A stretch of DNA of 64,000 nucleotides from Firmicutes bacterium UBA5766 (GCA_002418775.1 DIEU01000001.1:19615-83614), one strand, 5' to 3'; shown: positions 43,142-54,358, counted from the stretch's first letter. Made by a program: numbers and translations. The notes: generated by a model from the letters alone, not told the origin.

Positions 43142-44596
43142 ATGAGGCAGTTGTTGATCCCGGATTCCGGAAAGCTTCACGAGGAGTGCGGCGTTATCGG
43201 CGTCTATGCTCCGGGATTGGATGTGAGCAGACTCGCTTTCTACGGGCTGTATGCCCTGCAGCATCGGGGGCAGGAAAGCGCAGGGATTGCAGTGGCGAAT
43301 GGAGAGGAGATAATCCTGCACAAAGGGATGGGTCTTGTGCCCGAGGTGCTTGGTGAAAGGGAACTGGACAGTTTGCGGGGCGACCTGGCCATCGGGCATG
43401 TACGTTACTCTACAACAGGCGCAAGCCAGCCGATAAACGCCCAACCGCTCGTTTTTCGTTACGCGGGTGGGATGATTGGCCTGGGGCATAACGGAAACCT
43501 GACCAATGCGGTTGCTCTGCGGGAACGGCTCGCTTCTTCAGGAGCGGTCTTCCAGTCTACTACGGATACTGAAATTATTGTCAACATGATTGCCCGTTAT
43601 TACCAGACCAGCCTTGTCAACGCCATTATTAAATGTATGGTATCGCTGGAGGGCGCCTATTCGCTGGTTATTCTGACCGAGAACCAGCTTTTCGCCGTCC
43701 GCGATCCTTTCGGTTTCCATCCGCTATGCCTGGGAGCGCTTAATAATCACGGATTCGTCGTGGCTTCGGAATCCTGTGCTTTGGATACCGTGGGCGCAAA
43801 GATGATCAGGGATGTCCTGCCCGGTGAGATAGTGATTATTGATCACAGGGGGCTTACTTCCATCCGGGGACAGAATTTGGGACGCTGCGCGCACTGTATT
43901 TTTGAGTATATATATTTCGCGCGTCCCGACAGCTGCTTAGACGGTTTTCACGTTAATCAGGTCCGCCGTGAGATGGGCCGCCAGCTTGCGCTTGAGTACC
44001 CGGTAAAAACCGATCTGGTGATTCCGGTTCCGGATTCGGGAAACGCCGCAGCTCGCGGCTATGCCGAAAGCCTTGGTGTCCAATTTGAAGAAGGTTTAAT
44101 GAAAAACCGTTATATCGGCAGGACATTTATTCAGCCCAAACAGGATGTCCGGGATTTAAGCGTGCGTTTGAAAATAAATCCTGTCAAAAGGATATTGTCA
44201 GGGAAAAGAAGTGTTGTTATGGTGGACGACTCGCTTGTGCGCGGGACTACGAGCGGCAGAATGATCGAGCTTTTACGTGACTGTGGAGTCGGGGAAGTGC
44301 ACTTGTGTTTAAGTTCGCCGCCGGTAACTCATCCTTGTTACTATGGTATTGATATATCTGATGATAATGAGTTAATCGCCGCCCACAAACCTGTGGAAGA
44401 AATCAGGCGGATGATTGGGGCGGACGGGCTGCATTATCTCAGCATGGAAGGTCTTTTAAAAGTATTTGGCGACCGCAGCGCCGATTTTTGCACAGCCTGT
44501 TATTCAGGTAATTATCCTGTCGGGGATTTTAATTCCATGCGTCCCGGTAAAAACGATTTGGAAAAGAAGAAAACAGCAGGAAACAGGAACCTATAG
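43142..44596 (+). CDS. purF: amidophosphoribosyltransferase
   Basis: First committed step of purine synthesis: PRPP and glutamine give phosphoribosylamine. The 484-residue protein has a 15-residue propeptide before Cys16 (EECGVIGVY), the expected N-terminal nucleophile after processing. The PRPP site is [14 protein letters not shown]. Cysteines in [10 protein letters not shown] and [11 protein letters not shown] fit the iron-sulfur-containing Bacillus-type enzyme. In many Firmicutes purC, purS, purQ and purL stand just before purF; here purB precedes it directly. Confidence 0.96.
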   Translation: MRQLLIPDSGKLHEECGVIGVYAPGLDVSRLAFYGLYALQHRGQESAGIAVANGEEIILHKGMGLVPEVLGERELDSLRGDLAIGHVRYSTTGASQPINAQPLVFRYAGGMIGLGHNGNLTNAVALRERLASSGAVFQSTTDTEIIVNMIARYYQTSLVNAIIKCMVSLEGAYSLVILTENQLFAVRDPFGFHPLCLGALNNHGFVVASESCALDTVGAKMIRDVLPGEIVIIDHRGLTSIRGQNLGRCAHCIFEYIYFARPDSCLDGFHVNQVRREMGRQLALEYPVKTDLVIPVPDSGNAAARGYAESLGVQFEEGLMKNRYIGRTFIQPKQDVRDLSVRLKINPVKRILSGKRSVVMVDDSLVRGTTSGRMIELLRDCGVGEVHLCLSSPPVTHPCYYGIDISDDNELIAAHKPVEEIRRMIGADGLHYLSMEGLLKVFGDRSADFCTACYSGNYPVGDFNSMRPGKNDLEKKKTAGNRNL

Positions 44597-44606
44597 AGGT
44601 GAGCAA

Positions 44607-45659
44607 ATGGAAGAAAAAAACGGTTTGACCTATTCGGACGCCGGTGTAGACATTGAATCCGGCAATAAAGCAGTTGAACTGATGCGGCAGGTTGCCCGGA
44701 CTACATGGAGGCCGGAAGTAATTGGGAATTTGGGTGGTTTCAGCGGCCTTTTTTCACTTGATAAAGACAAGTACAAACAACCTGTTCTTGTATCCGGAAC
44801 CGATGGCGTGGGTACGAAGCTAAAAGTTGCCATACTGATGCAAAAGCATGATACTGTAGGCATTGATCTTGTTGCCATGTGCGTTAACGATATTGCCACC
44901 TCCGGCGCGGAGCCTTTGTTTTTCCTTGATTACCTTGCGACGGGCAGGCTTGTTCCGGAAAAAGCGGCTGCAATCGTTTCCGGAATAGCGGATGGCTGCC
45001 GGCAGGCGGGTTGTGCCCTGATCGGCGGTGAAACTGCTGAAATGCCGGGTTTTTACGGCCAGGATGAATATGACCTGGCTGGTTTTGCAGTGGGGGTTGT
45101 AGAAAAGGAACGGATTATTGACGGTTCCAGGATACAACCGGGTGATTGCCTGATCGGACTTTCTTCATCGGGACTGCACAGCAACGGCTATTCTCTTGCC
45201 CGGCGCGTCCTGCTTGAAGCAGCCGGTTACAGGATGGATGACTTTATTCCCGAACTCAGGCGTTCTTTGGGCGAGGAAATGCTGAAGCCGACCCGGATTT
45301 ATGTAAATCTGTTAAAAAAATTGAATAACAATTTTGATCTTCTTGGGGTTGCCCATATCACAGGGGGCGGTCTGACAGAAAATATCCCGCGGCTGTTGCC
45401 TTCGGGAATGGCTGTCGTTATAGACCCCACAGTGTGGCCTGTGGCTCCCGTTTTTTCATTGATTCAGCAAATTGGACAGGTTGAAGGCAAAGAAATGTTC
45501 AGAACCTTTAATATGGGCCTGGGGATGGTTTTAATCCTTCCTGCGACACAAGCCGGGGATTGCCTGGACTTTTTGAAAAAAGCAGATGAAAAGGCTTATT
45601 TGATTGGCCAGGTTGTTAAAGGGGAAAAAGGCATAGAATATACAATTTTGAACCCTTAA
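44607..45659 (+). CDS. purM: phosphoribosylformylglycinamidine cyclo-ligase
   Basis: PurM (AIR synthetase), 350 residues, closes the imidazole ring using ATP. Family landmarks are [60 protein letters not shown] and [17 protein letters not shown] 44607 follows AGAGGTG; the frame is open further upstream but overlaps purF. It uses FGAM, whose synthase genes (purS/Q/L) are not in this cluster. Confidence 0.96.
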   Translation: MEEKNGLTYSDAGVDIESGNKAVELMRQVARTTWRPEVIGNLGGFSGLFSLDKDKYKQPVLVSGTDGVGTKLKVAILMQKHDTVGIDLVAMCVNDIATSGAEPLFFLDYLATGRLVPEKAAAIVSGIADGCRQAGCALIGGETAEMPGFYGQDEYDLAGFAVGVVEKERIIDGSRIQPGDCLIGLSSSGLHSNGYSLARRVLLEAAGYRMDDFIPELRRSLGEEMLKPTRIYVNLLKKLNNNFDLLGVAHITGGGLTENIPRLLPSGMAVVIDPTVWPVAPVFSLIQQIGQVEGKEMFRTFNMGLGMVLILPATQAGDCLDFLKKADEKAYLIGQVVKGEKGIEYTILNP

Positions 45660-45696
45660 TTGATCTATTTACAGGAATTACAGGAAGTGATTGAAA

Positions 45697-46302
45697 ATGG
45701 TTTTAAAGATCGGTGTTTTGGTTTCAGGACGAGGGTCGAATTTGCAGGCAATTATGAATGCCTGCGATGAGGGAAGAATACCGGCGCAGGTAGTTGTTGT
45801 GGTTAGCGATGTTGGCGATGCGCTGGCTTTAGAACGGGCACGCTCAAAAGGAATAGACGCCGTACATGTAGATTATCATGGATTTAGCGGCAAGAAGGAA
45901 TACGAGCAGGTTGTCGCGGGCATCTTGAAAAACCATCATGTTGAACTTGTTTGCCTGGCCGGTTACATGCGCATTGTGGGCAGTACTCTTTTAGACGCTT
46001 TTCCGGACAGGATAATAAACATTCACCCGGCGTTATTGCCGTCATTTCCAGGTCTGGATGCGCAAAGGCGGGCTTTTGAGTATGGGGTGCGTTTCAGCGG
46101 CTGCACTGTCCATTTCATAGATGAAGGGATTGATAGTGGCCCGATTATTTTACAGGCGGTAGTGCCTGTTCAGCAAAATGATACGCCGGAAACATTGGCC
46201 CAGCGCATACTTGCTGAAGAGCACCGTATTTATCCTGAGGCAATCGGCCTTTTTGCCGGGGGAAAACTGAAAATAGAAGGCAGAAAAGTTTTGCTTGGCT
46301 AG
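45697..46302 (+). CDS. purN: phosphoribosylglycinamide formyltransferase
   Basis: Transfers formyl from 10-formyl-tetrahydrofolate to GAR. The 201-residue protein begins KIGVLVSGRGSNLQAIM, contains the CLAGYMRIVG strand, the catalytic INIHPALLPSFPGLDAQ motif (Asn, His) and the Asp in VHFIDEGIDSGPII. ATG 45697 is chosen because GGAAG is nine bases upstream; TTG 45691 would be too close. It sits in the order purM-purN-purH-purD typical of Firmicutes. Confidence 0.95.
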   Translation: MVLKIGVLVSGRGSNLQAIMNACDEGRIPAQVVVVVSDVGDALALERARSKGIDAVHVDYHGFSGKKEYEQVVAGILKNHHVELVCLAGYMRIVGSTLLDAFPDRIINIHPALLPSFPGLDAQRRAFEYGVRFSGCTVHFIDEGIDSGPIILQAVVPVQQNDTPETLAQRILAEEHRIYPEAIGLFAGGKLKIEGRKVLLG

Positions 46303-46354
46303 AATCTGAAAATAGTGGGTAGTAAGGATTATTATAAATAACAGGAGGGCTAAA

Positions 46355-47893
46355 ATGATCAAACGTGCTTTAATTAGTGTATCCGACAAAGCAGGGCTTA
46401 AGGAACTTGCAGGGCCTTTGAATGAGATGGGGGTTGAGATAATTTCAACCGGCGGGACCTACAAATTTTTAAAAGAAGCTGGTATCCCGGTTACATATAT
46501 TGCAGACGTTACTGGTTTTCCCGAAATTCTTGACGGACGCGTTAAAACACTGCACCCCAATATACATGCCGGAATACTGGCTTTAAGGTCACCCGAACAT
46601 GTCAGCCAGTTGAACGAACACGGGATCGGCACGATTGACCTGGTTGTGGTTAACTTGTACCCGTTCAGGGAAACTATCGCCAAGCCGGGGGTTACCCTGG
46701 AAGAAGCCATTGAAAATATAGATATCGGCGGACCGACAATGATCAGGGCGGCGGCCAAGAATTATAACAACGTACTGGTGGTTGTGGACCCTGACCGGTA
46801 TCCCGGCCTGCTTGACGCCCTGCAGAAAGACAAGGTAGATGAAAAATTCAGGTTGCTTTTAGCCCTTGAAGCATTCAGCCATACAGCTGCTTACGATTCG
46901 GCAATAGCTGGTTACCTGCGTGAGATTGCCGGCAAGAGTTCTTTATTTCCTTCCACGCTCATTCTTTCGGCGGAACTGGCGCAGTCCCTGCGGTACGGAG
47001 AAAACCCGCACCAGAAGGCCGCTTTTTACCGTCAGCCAGGAGCGAAGGATCCTTCGGTCGGGAATGCGCAGCAGCTTTCAGGAAAGGAACTGTCTTTTAA
47101 CAATATACTTGATTTAAACTCCGCCCTGGGATTGGTCAGTGAATTCTCCAGCCCATCGGCGGTAATCGTCAAGCACAACAGCCCCTGTGGCGCTTCAAAC
47201 GCGGATAAGCTGGTCGACGCTTACCTGAGGGCCTTTGAGGGAGATCCCACATCGGCATTTGGCGGGATAGTCGCTTTTAACCGGAATGTTGATGCTGAAA
47301 CTGCCAGGGAGATGGCCAAAATCTTTTTAGAAGCGATTATAGCGCCTGATTTTACCCCTGAAGCTCTTGAAGTTCTTTCTGCGAAACAAAACCTGCGCTT
47401 GCTTAAAACAGGTCCTTTATCAGAAAAACCGGCCGACAACCTGGATCTGCGTAAAGTCAGAGGCGGATTTTTACTGCAGGAAATTGACATGGAAACAGTA
47501 AAAACCGATCAGATAAAAGTAGTCACCAAAAAACAGCCGACCAGTGATCAGTTGGCGGAACTGCTTTTTGCCATGACAGTTGTTAAACACGTCAAGTCGA
47601 ACGCCATTGTTGTGACCAGGGACCGCCAGTTGATTGGCGTCGGCGCCGGTCAGATGAACCGTGTAGGTTCGGCACGCATTGCCCTGGACCAGGCAGGAGA
47701 GCGCTCCCGCGGCGCTGTGATGGGTTCGGACGCCTTTTTTCCCTTCCGTGATACAGTGGATGAGGCTGCAAAAGCGGGAATAGTTGCCATAATTCAGCCC
47801 GGCGGGTCCATGCGGGATGAAGAATCCATTGCCGCCTGTGACGAGCACGGTATAGCCATGGTCTTTACAGGATTGAGGCACTTTAAGCACTAG
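46355..47893 (+). CDS. purH: bifunctional AICAR transformylase / IMP cyclohydrolase
   Basis: Performs the last two steps to IMP. The 512-residue protein has the N-terminal MGS-like IMP cyclohydrolase domain ([31 protein letters not shown]) and the C-terminal transformylase domain with the catalytic KHNSPCGAS and [11 protein letters not shown] motifs. AACAGGAGGGC precedes the ATG. It is full length and intact. Confidence 0.97.
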   Translation: MIKRALISVSDKAGLKELAGPLNEMGVEIISTGGTYKFLKEAGIPVTYIADVTGFPEILDGRVKTLHPNIHAGILALRSPEHVSQLNEHGIGTIDLVVVNLYPFRETIAKPGVTLEEAIENIDIGGPTMIRAAAKNYNNVLVVVDPDRYPGLLDALQKDKVDEKFRLLLALEAFSHTAAYDSAIAGYLREIAGKSSLFPSTLILSAELAQSLRYGENPHQKAAFYRQPGAKDPSVGNAQQLSGKELSFNNILDLNSALGLVSEFSSPSAVIVKHNSPCGASNADKLVDAYLRAFEGDPTSAFGGIVAFNRNVDAETAREMAKIFLEAIIAPDFTPEALEVLSAKQNLRLLKTGPLSEKPADNLDLRKVRGGFLLQEIDMETVKTDQIKVVTKKQPTSDQLAELLFAMTVVKHVKSNAIVVTRDRQLIGVGAGQMNRVGSARIALDQAGERSRGAVMGSDAFFPFRDTVDEAAKAGIVAIIQPGGSMRDEESIAACDEHGIAMVFTGLRHFKH

Positions 47894-47915
47894 ATGTACA
47901 CCAGGAGGTGAACAG

Positions 47916-49181
47916 GTGAAGGTATTAGTTATCGGTTCAGGCGGGAGGGAACATGCGCTGGTCTGGAAAATCCGGCAGAGTCCACGGGTCAGCAAGGTCT
48001 TTTGCGCTCCCGGAAATGCCGGCATAGCAGCCCAGGCTGAATGCGTTGATATCAGCATTGATAATATTCCCCGTCTTTTGGATTTTGCGCGCCGGGAAAA
48101 AATAGAGATGACCCTCGTGGGTCCGGAAGCCCCATTGACTGACGGCATTGTAGATTCCTTTAAAGAGGCCGGTCTTAATGTTTTTGGCCCAACGGCCCGG
48201 GCGGCTGCAATAGAAGGAAGCAAAGTGTGGTCAAAAACCCTCATGGATAAATATAATATTCCTACGGCAAGCTTTGCTGTTTTCAGCAATCCCGGATCAG
48301 CCGCGGATTACATAAGAAAGAACGGCGCGCCATGCGTTGTAAAGGCCGATGGTCTTGCAGCCGGCAAAGGTGTTATAGTATGCGCGACAGTTGAACAAGC
48401 TCTGGCGGCAGTTGAAGACATAATGGTAAAAAACGTTTTTGGTTCTGCCGGGGAAAGAGTAGTCGTTGAAGAGCGCCTGGAAGGCGAGGAAGTTAGCGTG
48501 ATGGCCTTTACGGACGGAGAAACTGTTGTGCCAATGGTGTCCGCTCAGGATCATAAGCAGGTTTTTGACGCCGATTTCGGGCCCAACACGGGAGGAATGG
48601 GCGCTTATGCTCCTGCGCCGATCTGTACCCACGAAATCTCACAATCAGCTCTGGAAGGTGTTTTAAAACCAATGGTCAGCGCTCTTGCCCGGGAGGGCTG
48701 TCCCTATCAGGGAGTGCTTTATGCAGGATTGATGATCACCCGTCAGGGGATCAAAACACTGGAGTTCAATGTGCGTTTTGGGGACCCGGAAGCACAGCCT
48801 TTATTGATGCTTTTAGAAACAGACCTGATTGATATCTGCGAATCTGTTGTGACAGGCAAGCTTGCTTCACAAAAAGTCAGCTGGAAGAAGGGTTCGTCTG
48901 TATGTGTTGTTTTGGCTTCAGGGGGATATCCCGGTCATTATTCAACAGGGTATCCAATTGAGGGTCTTGAGGGGTTGCCGGATGATCTTCAGGTGTTCCA
49001 TGCCGGCACTAAAATAAAAGACGGTCAGCTTGTTACTTCCGGCGGCAGGGTTTTAGGGGTTACAACTTTTGCGTCTGATATTCAGGAAGCAATTACGAAA
49101 GCATACGATGGTGTAAACCGGATTAGGTTTAAGGATATGCACTACCGGAAAGATATCGGTCATAAAGCTTTGAATAGATGA
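47916..49181 (+). CDS. purD: phosphoribosylamine-glycine ligase
   Basis: GAR synthetase, an ATP-grasp enzyme of 421 residues joining glycine to phosphoribosylamine. The N-terminus is VLVIGSGGREHALVWKI, the ATP-grasp region has VVKADGLAAGKGVIV, and FGPNTGGMGAYAPAP and LEFNVRFGDPEAQPLL carry metal and substrate ligands. AGGAGGTG is upstream of its GTG start. hisD begins only 25-43 bases later, with no terminator seen, so purine and histidine genes may share a transcript. Confidence 0.96.
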   Translation: MKVLVIGSGGREHALVWKIRQSPRVSKVFCAPGNAGIAAQAECVDISIDNIPRLLDFARREKIEMTLVGPEAPLTDGIVDSFKEAGLNVFGPTARAAAIEGSKVWSKTLMDKYNIPTASFAVFSNPGSAADYIRKNGAPCVVKADGLAAGKGVIVCATVEQALAAVEDIMVKNVFGSAGERVVVEERLEGEEVSVMAFTDGETVVPMVSAQDHKQVFDADFGPNTGGMGAYAPAPICTHEISQSALEGVLKPMVSALAREGCPYQGVLYAGLMITRQGIKTLEFNVRFGDPEAQPLLMLLETDLIDICESVVTGKLASQKVSWKKGSSVCVVLASGGYPGHYSTGYPIEGLEGLPDDLQVFHAGTKIKDGQLVTSGGRVLGVTTFASDIQEAITKAYDGVNRIRFKDMHYRKDIGHKALNR

Positions 49182-49224
49182 TGACAGTGTTTTAAGTAAA
49201 AAAGATTTGGAGATTTCATGCCGA

Positions 49225-50514
49225 ATGCCGATAAAAATTATTCGTTTTCAGGAATTTGAGAAGTCCCGTTTTTTCAGCAGGCAGTTTTCTTCTCCGGCTG
49301 GAGTCGGGGATCAGGTAAAAGACATTTTGGAAAACGTTCGGGAACAGGGCGACAAGGCTTTATGCGACTATACTGAGGCATTTGACGGAGTAAAATTACA
49401 GCCGGGACAATTAAAGGTGACAGACAGTGAACGCAAAGAGGCATACAGGCAGGCCGATGCAGGCTTTTTGGAATCTCTGCGTTTTGCTATGGACAGGATA
49501 GAATGCTTTCACAAAAAGCAGCTGCCAAATTCCTGGTTTGACGCCGGTAAACAGGGAATTTTCCTCGGTCAGCTGGTAAGGCCTTTAGCCCGTGTCGGAA
49601 TCTATGTTCCAGGGGGCACAGCGGCTTATCCGTCCTCCGTGTTGATGAACGCTGTTCCCGCCCGGGTGGCCGGCGTTAAGGAAGTAGTCATGGTTACCCC
49701 CCCTTCCGAAGACGGCGGGATCAATAAAAATACCATCATAGCGGCTATCGAGGCGGGAGTGACTGAGATTTATAAAATAGGGGGCGCGCAGGCTATTGCG
49801 GCGCTGGCTTACGGAACGGAAAGCGTTAAACCTGTGGACAAGATCACCGGACCGGGCAATATCTATGTGACACTGGCCAAGCAGCAGGTCTACGGCAGGG
49901 TGGATATTGATATGCTGGCCGGGCCAAGCGAAGTAGTCGTCGTGGCTGACGATTCGGCTGACCCGTGTTATATTGCCGCTGATCTGCTTGCCCAGGCTGA
50001 ACACGATCCTTTAGCAACAGCTCTTTTGTTTACACCTGGTGAAGCGCTGGCCAATCTTGTCCGGGAGGAGATTGAACGTCAGCTTCCTTCTTTGTCCAGG
50101 AAAGATATTGCTTCACGTTCTCTTGCGGAACAGGGCGCCATAGTAATCACAGGCAATCTGGAGAAAGCAATGGAACTCGCCAACAGTTTTGCCCCGGAGC
50201 ATCTCGAACTCGTTGTAGATAATCCTTTCCACTGGTTAACATACGTACAGAACGCAGGAGCTGTTTTTCTTGGTCCCTATGCGCCTGAGTCAGTTGGTGA
50301 TTACCTTGCCGGTCCCAATCATATACTGCCGACCGGCGGTACGGCGCGGTTTTTCTCTCCATTGAGTGTCGATGCATTTTTAAAAAAGTCAAGTGTAATC
50401 AGTTTTTCCAGGGATGCTCTGGCAGAAGCCGGGGAGCATATAAGCAGAATAGCCCGGGTGGAAGGACTTGACGCACACGCAAAGACAATTGAAAAAAGGC
50501 TTGGGGGTTCTTGA
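49225..50514 (+). CDS. hisD: histidinol dehydrogenase
   Basis: Zinc enzyme oxidising histidinol to histidine in two NAD-dependent steps. The ~429-residue protein has PLARVGIYVPGGTAAYPSS, KIGGAQAIAALAYGTE, ITGPGNIYVTLAK, DMLAGPSEVVVVADDSAD (with later zinc ligands) and AEHDPLATALLF. Start: ATG 49225 gives the usual N-terminus; a TTG at 49207 in frame adds six residues. GGAG at 49209-49212 is closer to optimal for neither. hisG and hisZ, often just upstream of hisD, are missing here. Confidence 0.95.
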   Translation: MPIKIIRFQEFEKSRFFSRQFSSPAGVGDQVKDILENVREQGDKALCDYTEAFDGVKLQPGQLKVTDSERKEAYRQADAGFLESLRFAMDRIECFHKKQLPNSWFDAGKQGIFLGQLVRPLARVGIYVPGGTAAYPSSVLMNAVPARVAGVKEVVMVTPPSEDGGINKNTIIAAIEAGVTEIYKIGGAQAIAALAYGTESVKPVDKITGPGNIYVTLAKQQVYGRVDIDMLAGPSEVVVVADDSADPCYIAADLLAQAEHDPLATALLFTPGEALANLVREEIERQLPSLSRKDIASRSLAEQGAIVITGNLEKAMELANSFAPEHLELVVDNPFHWLTYVQNAGAVFLGPYAPESVGDYLAGPNHILPTGGTARFFSPLSVDAFLKKSSVISFSRDALAEAGEHISRIARVEGLDAHAKTIEKRLGGS

Positions 50515-51585
50515 ATGAGTTTTAATCTTCAAGAGATTTTACGCCGGGATTTAAATGAGATCGTACCCTACGAGGCGCCAAGGGTGGGCGATGGTGTTAT
50601 CAAGCTTGACGCCAATGAAAACCCTTTTGAATTCCCGGAAGATACAATAAAAGAGACATGTGAACGTTTAAAATCGTTCACGCGGTACCCGGACCCGATG
50701 TCTGCAGAGCTTATCGCTGCTTTATCGGAATATACGGGTGTGCCAAAAGAAGGAATCATGGCCGGCAACGGTTCAGATGAGCTTATCTTGAATATTTTGC
50801 TTGTCTTTGGAAACGGGGGACATATAATTATACCAGCCCCGACATTTTCGATGTACCGTATTCACAGCCTTATCGCCGGAGCTAAACCCGTCGAAGTGTC
50901 CAGGGGCTCCAAATTCGAAGTGGATGTTTCCGCCGTCGTCGAGGCTTGTAAAAGCTATCAGGCGCGTGCGGTGATTGTTTGTTCACCGAATAACCCTACA
51001 GCCAACAGTACTTCGGTTAGGGATGTCCAGTTTCTTTTAGAACAAAGCGGGGCACTGATTATAATTGATGAGGCTTATATAGAGTTTGGCGGCGAAAGCT
51101 GCCTTAAGTTACTCAACAGATATCCGAACCTTGTTATCCTGCGCACGTTTTCCAAAGCTTTTGGACTGGCGGGACTTAGGGTCGGCTACCTCCTGGGCAA
51201 TCCCGAGGTTGTTAAAGAAATACACAGGGTAAAACAGCCTTTTAATCTGAATATCTTTTCACAGCTGGCTGCCAGGACGGTTTTATCCAATTACGGCGAG
51301 TTTAAATTAATGGTTGATAAAATTTTAGCGATGCGGGACAATCTGATTGAGGAAATGTCGGTGATTAAGAATGTAACCGTATTCCCCAGCGAGGCTAATT
51401 TCATACTCTTCCGCACACAATTAAAGGGCAGAGAAGTTTTTGAGGGCCTTTTAAAAAAGGGCGTCCTGATCCGAAATGTCCATGCGCCTGGCATAGAAGA
51501 CTGCCTGCGGGTTACTGTAGGCAGGGATAATGAGAATAAATTGTTTTTAGATAGTTTACAGGCTGTTTTAAACGGGGACGGTTAG
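50515..51585 (+). CDS. hisC: histidinol-phosphate aminotransferase
   Basis: PLP enzyme of 356 residues making histidinol phosphate from imidazole acetol phosphate. Motifs are KLDANENPFEFP, GNGSDELILNIL, CSPNNPTAN, IIDEAYIEFGG and the PLP lysine in RTFSKAFGLAGLRVGY. The ATG starts immediately after the hisD TGA, so the two are coupled. Full length. Confidence 0.95.
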   Translation: MSFNLQEILRRDLNEIVPYEAPRVGDGVIKLDANENPFEFPEDTIKETCERLKSFTRYPDPMSAELIAALSEYTGVPKEGIMAGNGSDELILNILLVFGNGGHIIIPAPTFSMYRIHSLIAGAKPVEVSRGSKFEVDVSAVVEACKSYQARAVIVCSPNNPTANSTSVRDVQFLLEQSGALIIIDEAYIEFGGESCLKLLNRYPNLVILRTFSKAFGLAGLRVGYLLGNPEVVKEIHRVKQPFNLNIFSQLAARTVLSNYGEFKLMVDKILAMRDNLIEEMSVIKNVTVFPSEANFILFRTQLKGREVFEGLLKKGVLIRNVHAPGIEDCLRVTVGRDNENKLFLDSLQAVLNGDG

Positions 51586-51618
51586 TAAAAGGACAGTTGT
51601 AAAAGCGGGGGGATCTGT

Positions 51619-52215
51619 ATGGCAAAAGAAAGAACTGCCGGAATCAGCCGGAAAACAAATGAGACCGATATAAAAGTCTTAATCAATCTTGACGGGAAGG
51701 GAGTATGTTCCGTCCATACCGGGGTCGGCTTTTTTGAACATATGCTGCGCTTATGGACCAGGCATGCCTGCTTCGATCTAGAGCTGACAGGCAAAGGCGA
51801 CCTGTTTGTTGATGCCCACCATACTATTGAGGACATCGGCATCTGCCTGGGCCAGGCTATTAAGGACGCTCTTGGCGATAAAGCAGGAATTGCCCGTTTC
51901 GGCCAGGCGATTGTTCCCATGGATGAAGCCCTTGTAATAACGGCAATAGACATCAGCGGAAGGGGTTTTCTGGTCTTCGAAGTAAATTTCCCCTCACAAC
52001 GCATAGGTGATTTTGATACCGAACTGGTTGAGGAGTTCTTAAGAGCTCTGGCCGTAAACGCAGGCCTGACCCTGCATATCAGAAAATTTTCAGGATCAAA
52101 TTCCCACCATATTTGCGAAGCGGTTTTCAAGTCTTTAGGCCGCGCTTTACGAGGCGCTGTTTCCTTTGATGAGCGCATAAAAGATATTCCTTCCACAAAA
52201 GGCATAATCGAATAG
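51619..52215 (+). CDS. hisB: imidazoleglycerol-phosphate dehydratase
   Basis: Manganese-dependent dehydratase, 198 residues, monofunctional type. The duplicated half-domain motifs are visible: GVGFFEHMLRLWTRHACFDL with DAHHTIEDIGICLGQA in the first half, and FLRALAVNAGLTLHI with GSNSHHICEAVFKSLGRAL in the second. The HHxxE metal motifs are intact (HHTIE; HHICE). GCGGGGGGAT lies before the ATG. Confidence 0.96.
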   Translation: MAKERTAGISRKTNETDIKVLINLDGKGVCSVHTGVGFFEHMLRLWTRHACFDLELTGKGDLFVDAHHTIEDIGICLGQAIKDALGDKAGIARFGQAIVPMDEALVITAIDISGRGFLVFEVNFPSQRIGDFDTELVEEFLRALAVNAGLTLHIRKFSGSNSHHICEAVFKSLGRALRGAVSFDERIKDIPSTKGIIE

Positions 52216-52251
52216 GAGTTTATTTAAGAGAAAAGTTTAGAGGTTTTTATT

Positions 52252-52881
52252 ATGATTGCGATTGTAGATTACGGGATGGGAAACTTGCGGAGCGTACAAA
52301 AGGGATTTGAGAAGGCGGGGTGGGAAGCTTCAATAGTCTCTGACGCTTCGTCACTGTCCAGATCGTCCGGGATAGTTTTGCCCGGTGTCGGGGCGTTCGC
52401 CAGGGCGATGGAAAATTTAAAACAGACAGGCCTGTTTGAAGCAATAAAGTCTGAAATAAACGCCGGAAAGCCCTTTTTGGGGATTTGCCTGGGGCTTCAA
52501 CTGCTTTTTGAGGTCAGCGAAGAGTTTGGATTGACTGACGGAATGGGAATCTTCCCCGGCAGGGTCAAAAAGCTGCCTGATACGGTGAAAGTCCCACACA
52601 TGGGCTGGAATAAGGTTTTTTTCAAAAAAGAAACCCCCTTAATGGAGGGGATATTGAACGGTTCACATTTTTACTTTGTTCATTCATATTTTGTCGATGC
52701 TGAAACTCCGGATCAGATAGTAGGTATTACAGAGTACGGACTCAATTTCGCGTCAATGGTACAAAAAGATAATATTTTTGGAATCCAGTTCCATCCTGAA
52801 AAAAGCAGTACGCTGGGACTAAGGATTCTTAAAAATTTCGGGGGGTTGGTGGCAAAAAATGATCGTAATTCCCGCTGTTGA
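52252..52881 (+). CDS. hisH: imidazole glycerol phosphate synthase, glutaminase subunit
   Basis: Class I glutaminase that feeds ammonia to HisF. The 209-residue protein starts IAIVDYGMGNLRSVQKGFE. It has the nucleophile Cys in LGICLGLQLLFE and the His/Glu pair in FGIQFHPEKSS. It overlaps hisA by 23 bases, an arrangement that keeps the subunits in step. Its partner HisF is two genes downstream. Confidence 0.95.
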   Translation: MIAIVDYGMGNLRSVQKGFEKAGWEASIVSDASSLSRSSGIVLPGVGAFARAMENLKQTGLFEAIKSEINAGKPFLGICLGLQLLFEVSEEFGLTDGMGIFPGRVKKLPDTVKVPHMGWNKVFFKKETPLMEGILNGSHFYFVHSYFVDAETPDQIVGITEYGLNFASMVQKDNIFGIQFHPEKSSTLGLRILKNFGGLVAKNDRNSRC

Positions 52882-53587
52882 TTTGCGTGAGGGAAAGTGT
52901 GTAAGGCTTGTTGAGGGACGTGTGGACAGGGAAACTGTTTATTCAGACGACCCGGTAGCTATGGCCCGGCTGTGGGAATCGCAGGGCGCGAGCTGGCTGC
53001 ACGTTGTGGATCTTGACGGTGCTTTTACAGGAGGACTGAAAAACCTTGAAATCATCAGGGAAATTATAGCGACACTGAAAATTCCCGTCGAAGTAGGCGG
53101 CGGTATAAGGGAAATGTCAACTATTGAAGAACTGCTAGAAATTGGCGCAAAGCGTGTTATCCTGGGTACTGCGGCAATTGTCAATCCTGAACTGGTCGCT
53201 CAGGCAGCCGAAAAATATGGTGAAGCCATTGCCGTAGGAATTGATGCGAGAGATGGCAAAGTGGCCATTGAGGGATGGGGTGTGACCTCTGAAAAAGACG
53301 CCCTTGAATTGGCCATCCAGATGAAGGCGAGAGGCATAAACCTTTTGGTTTTTACGGATATAAAACGGGACGGAACTTTAAAAGGGCCTAACCTGGCTGC
53401 TACTGAAAGAGTTGCCAGGGTTACCGGTCTTAAGGTTATTGCCGCCGGCGGGATCTCAGATATGGACGATTTAATAGCCGTGTCAAGCCTGGAAAATGCA
53501 GGTGTCGAAGCGGTTATTACCGGGAAGGCGTTATATACGGGCAGTATTAACTTAAAAGATGCCCTGTCTTTAATAGAAAAAAGGTGA
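52859..53587 (+). CDS. hisA: ProFAR isomerase (HisA)
   Basis: TIM-barrel isomerase of 242 residues that opens the ribose of ProFAR. The first-strand motif IPAVDLREGKCVRLVEG carries the catalytic Asp, and FTDIKRDGTLKGPN the second Asp. The phosphate-binding loops VEVGGGIR and AAGGISDMDDL are present. The start lies inside hisH, and a GGGG-rich stretch upstream serves as ribosome binding site. It is close in fold to HisF, encoded next. Confidence 0.95.
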   Translation: MIVIPAVDLREGKCVRLVEGRVDRETVYSDDPVAMARLWESQGASWLHVVDLDGAFTGGLKNLEIIREIIATLKIPVEVGGGIREMSTIEELLEIGAKRVILGTAAIVNPELVAQAAEKYGEAIAVGIDARDGKVAIEGWGVTSEKDALELAIQMKARGINLLVFTDIKRDGTLKGPNLAATERVARVTGLKVIAAGGISDMDDLIAVSSLENAGVEAVITGKALYTGSINLKDALSLIEKR

Positions 53588-53596
53588 AGCAAAGTT

Positions 53597-54358
53597 ATGT
53601 TAACCAAACGTATCATACCCTGCCTTGACGTAGCTGAAGGAAGAGTTGTCAAGGGAACAAATTTTCTAAATTTGCGCGATGCGGGAGATCCTGTCGAACT
53701 GGCCGCTTTCTATGATCACGAGGGAGCCGATGAACTGGTCTTCCTTGATATCAAAGCGTCAGCTCAGGGGCGCAAGACAATGCTGGATATGGTCTACAGG
53801 ACTGCCGGTGAAGTTTTTATACCATATACAGTCGGCGGGGGTATCTCTTCTATGGATGATATCCGGGACATTCTAACTGCTGGCGCCGATAAGGTATCGT
53901 TAAACACATCAGCAGTTTTAAATCCTCCGTTGATTGCTGAAAGCGCCGAACGCTTCGGTACACAGTGTATAGTAGTGGCTATTGACGCCAAACAGATCGG
54001 TACCGAAAAAAGATGGGAAGTATATACACACGGCGGCCGGTATCCGACGGGTATAGACGCTGTTGGTTGGGCGGTTAAAGCGGAGAAACTTGGCGCCGGA
54101 GAAATCCTGCTGACAAGTATGGACAGGGACGGCACAAAAGACGGTTACGACATCCCCCTGACTCTTGCAATTTCAAGAGCTGTCCGAATACCGGTAATTG
54201 CGTCCGGAGGAGTAGGTACGCTGGAGCACCTTGTTCAGGGCCTTGTTGAAAGCGAAGCCGACGCAGTGCTGGCGGCTTCTATTTTTCACTTCGGCGAGTA
54301 TTCAATTCTTCAGGCAAAAGAATATCTGCGTGAAAAAGGTGTGCCGGTAAGGCTATAA
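53597..54358 (+). CDS. hisF: imidazole glycerol phosphate synthase, cyclase subunit
   Basis: TIM-barrel cyclase of 253 residues that uses ammonia from HisH to make IGP and AICAR; the AICAR feeds PurH, linking this operon with the purine genes upstream. Motifs are [19 protein letters not shown] (catalytic Asp), [37 protein letters not shown] (second Asp) and [12 protein letters not shown]. Full length and intact. Confidence 0.96.
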   Translation: MLTKRIIPCLDVAEGRVVKGTNFLNLRDAGDPVELAAFYDHEGADELVFLDIKASAQGRKTMLDMVYRTAGEVFIPYTVGGGISSMDDIRDILTAGADKVSLNTSAVLNPPLIAESAERFGTQCIVVAIDAKQIGTEKRWEVYTHGGRYPTGIDAVGWAVKAEKLGAGEILLTSMDRDGTKDGYDIPLTLAISRAVRIPVIASGGVGTLEHLVQGLVESEADAVLAASIFHFGEYSILQAKEYLREKGVPVRL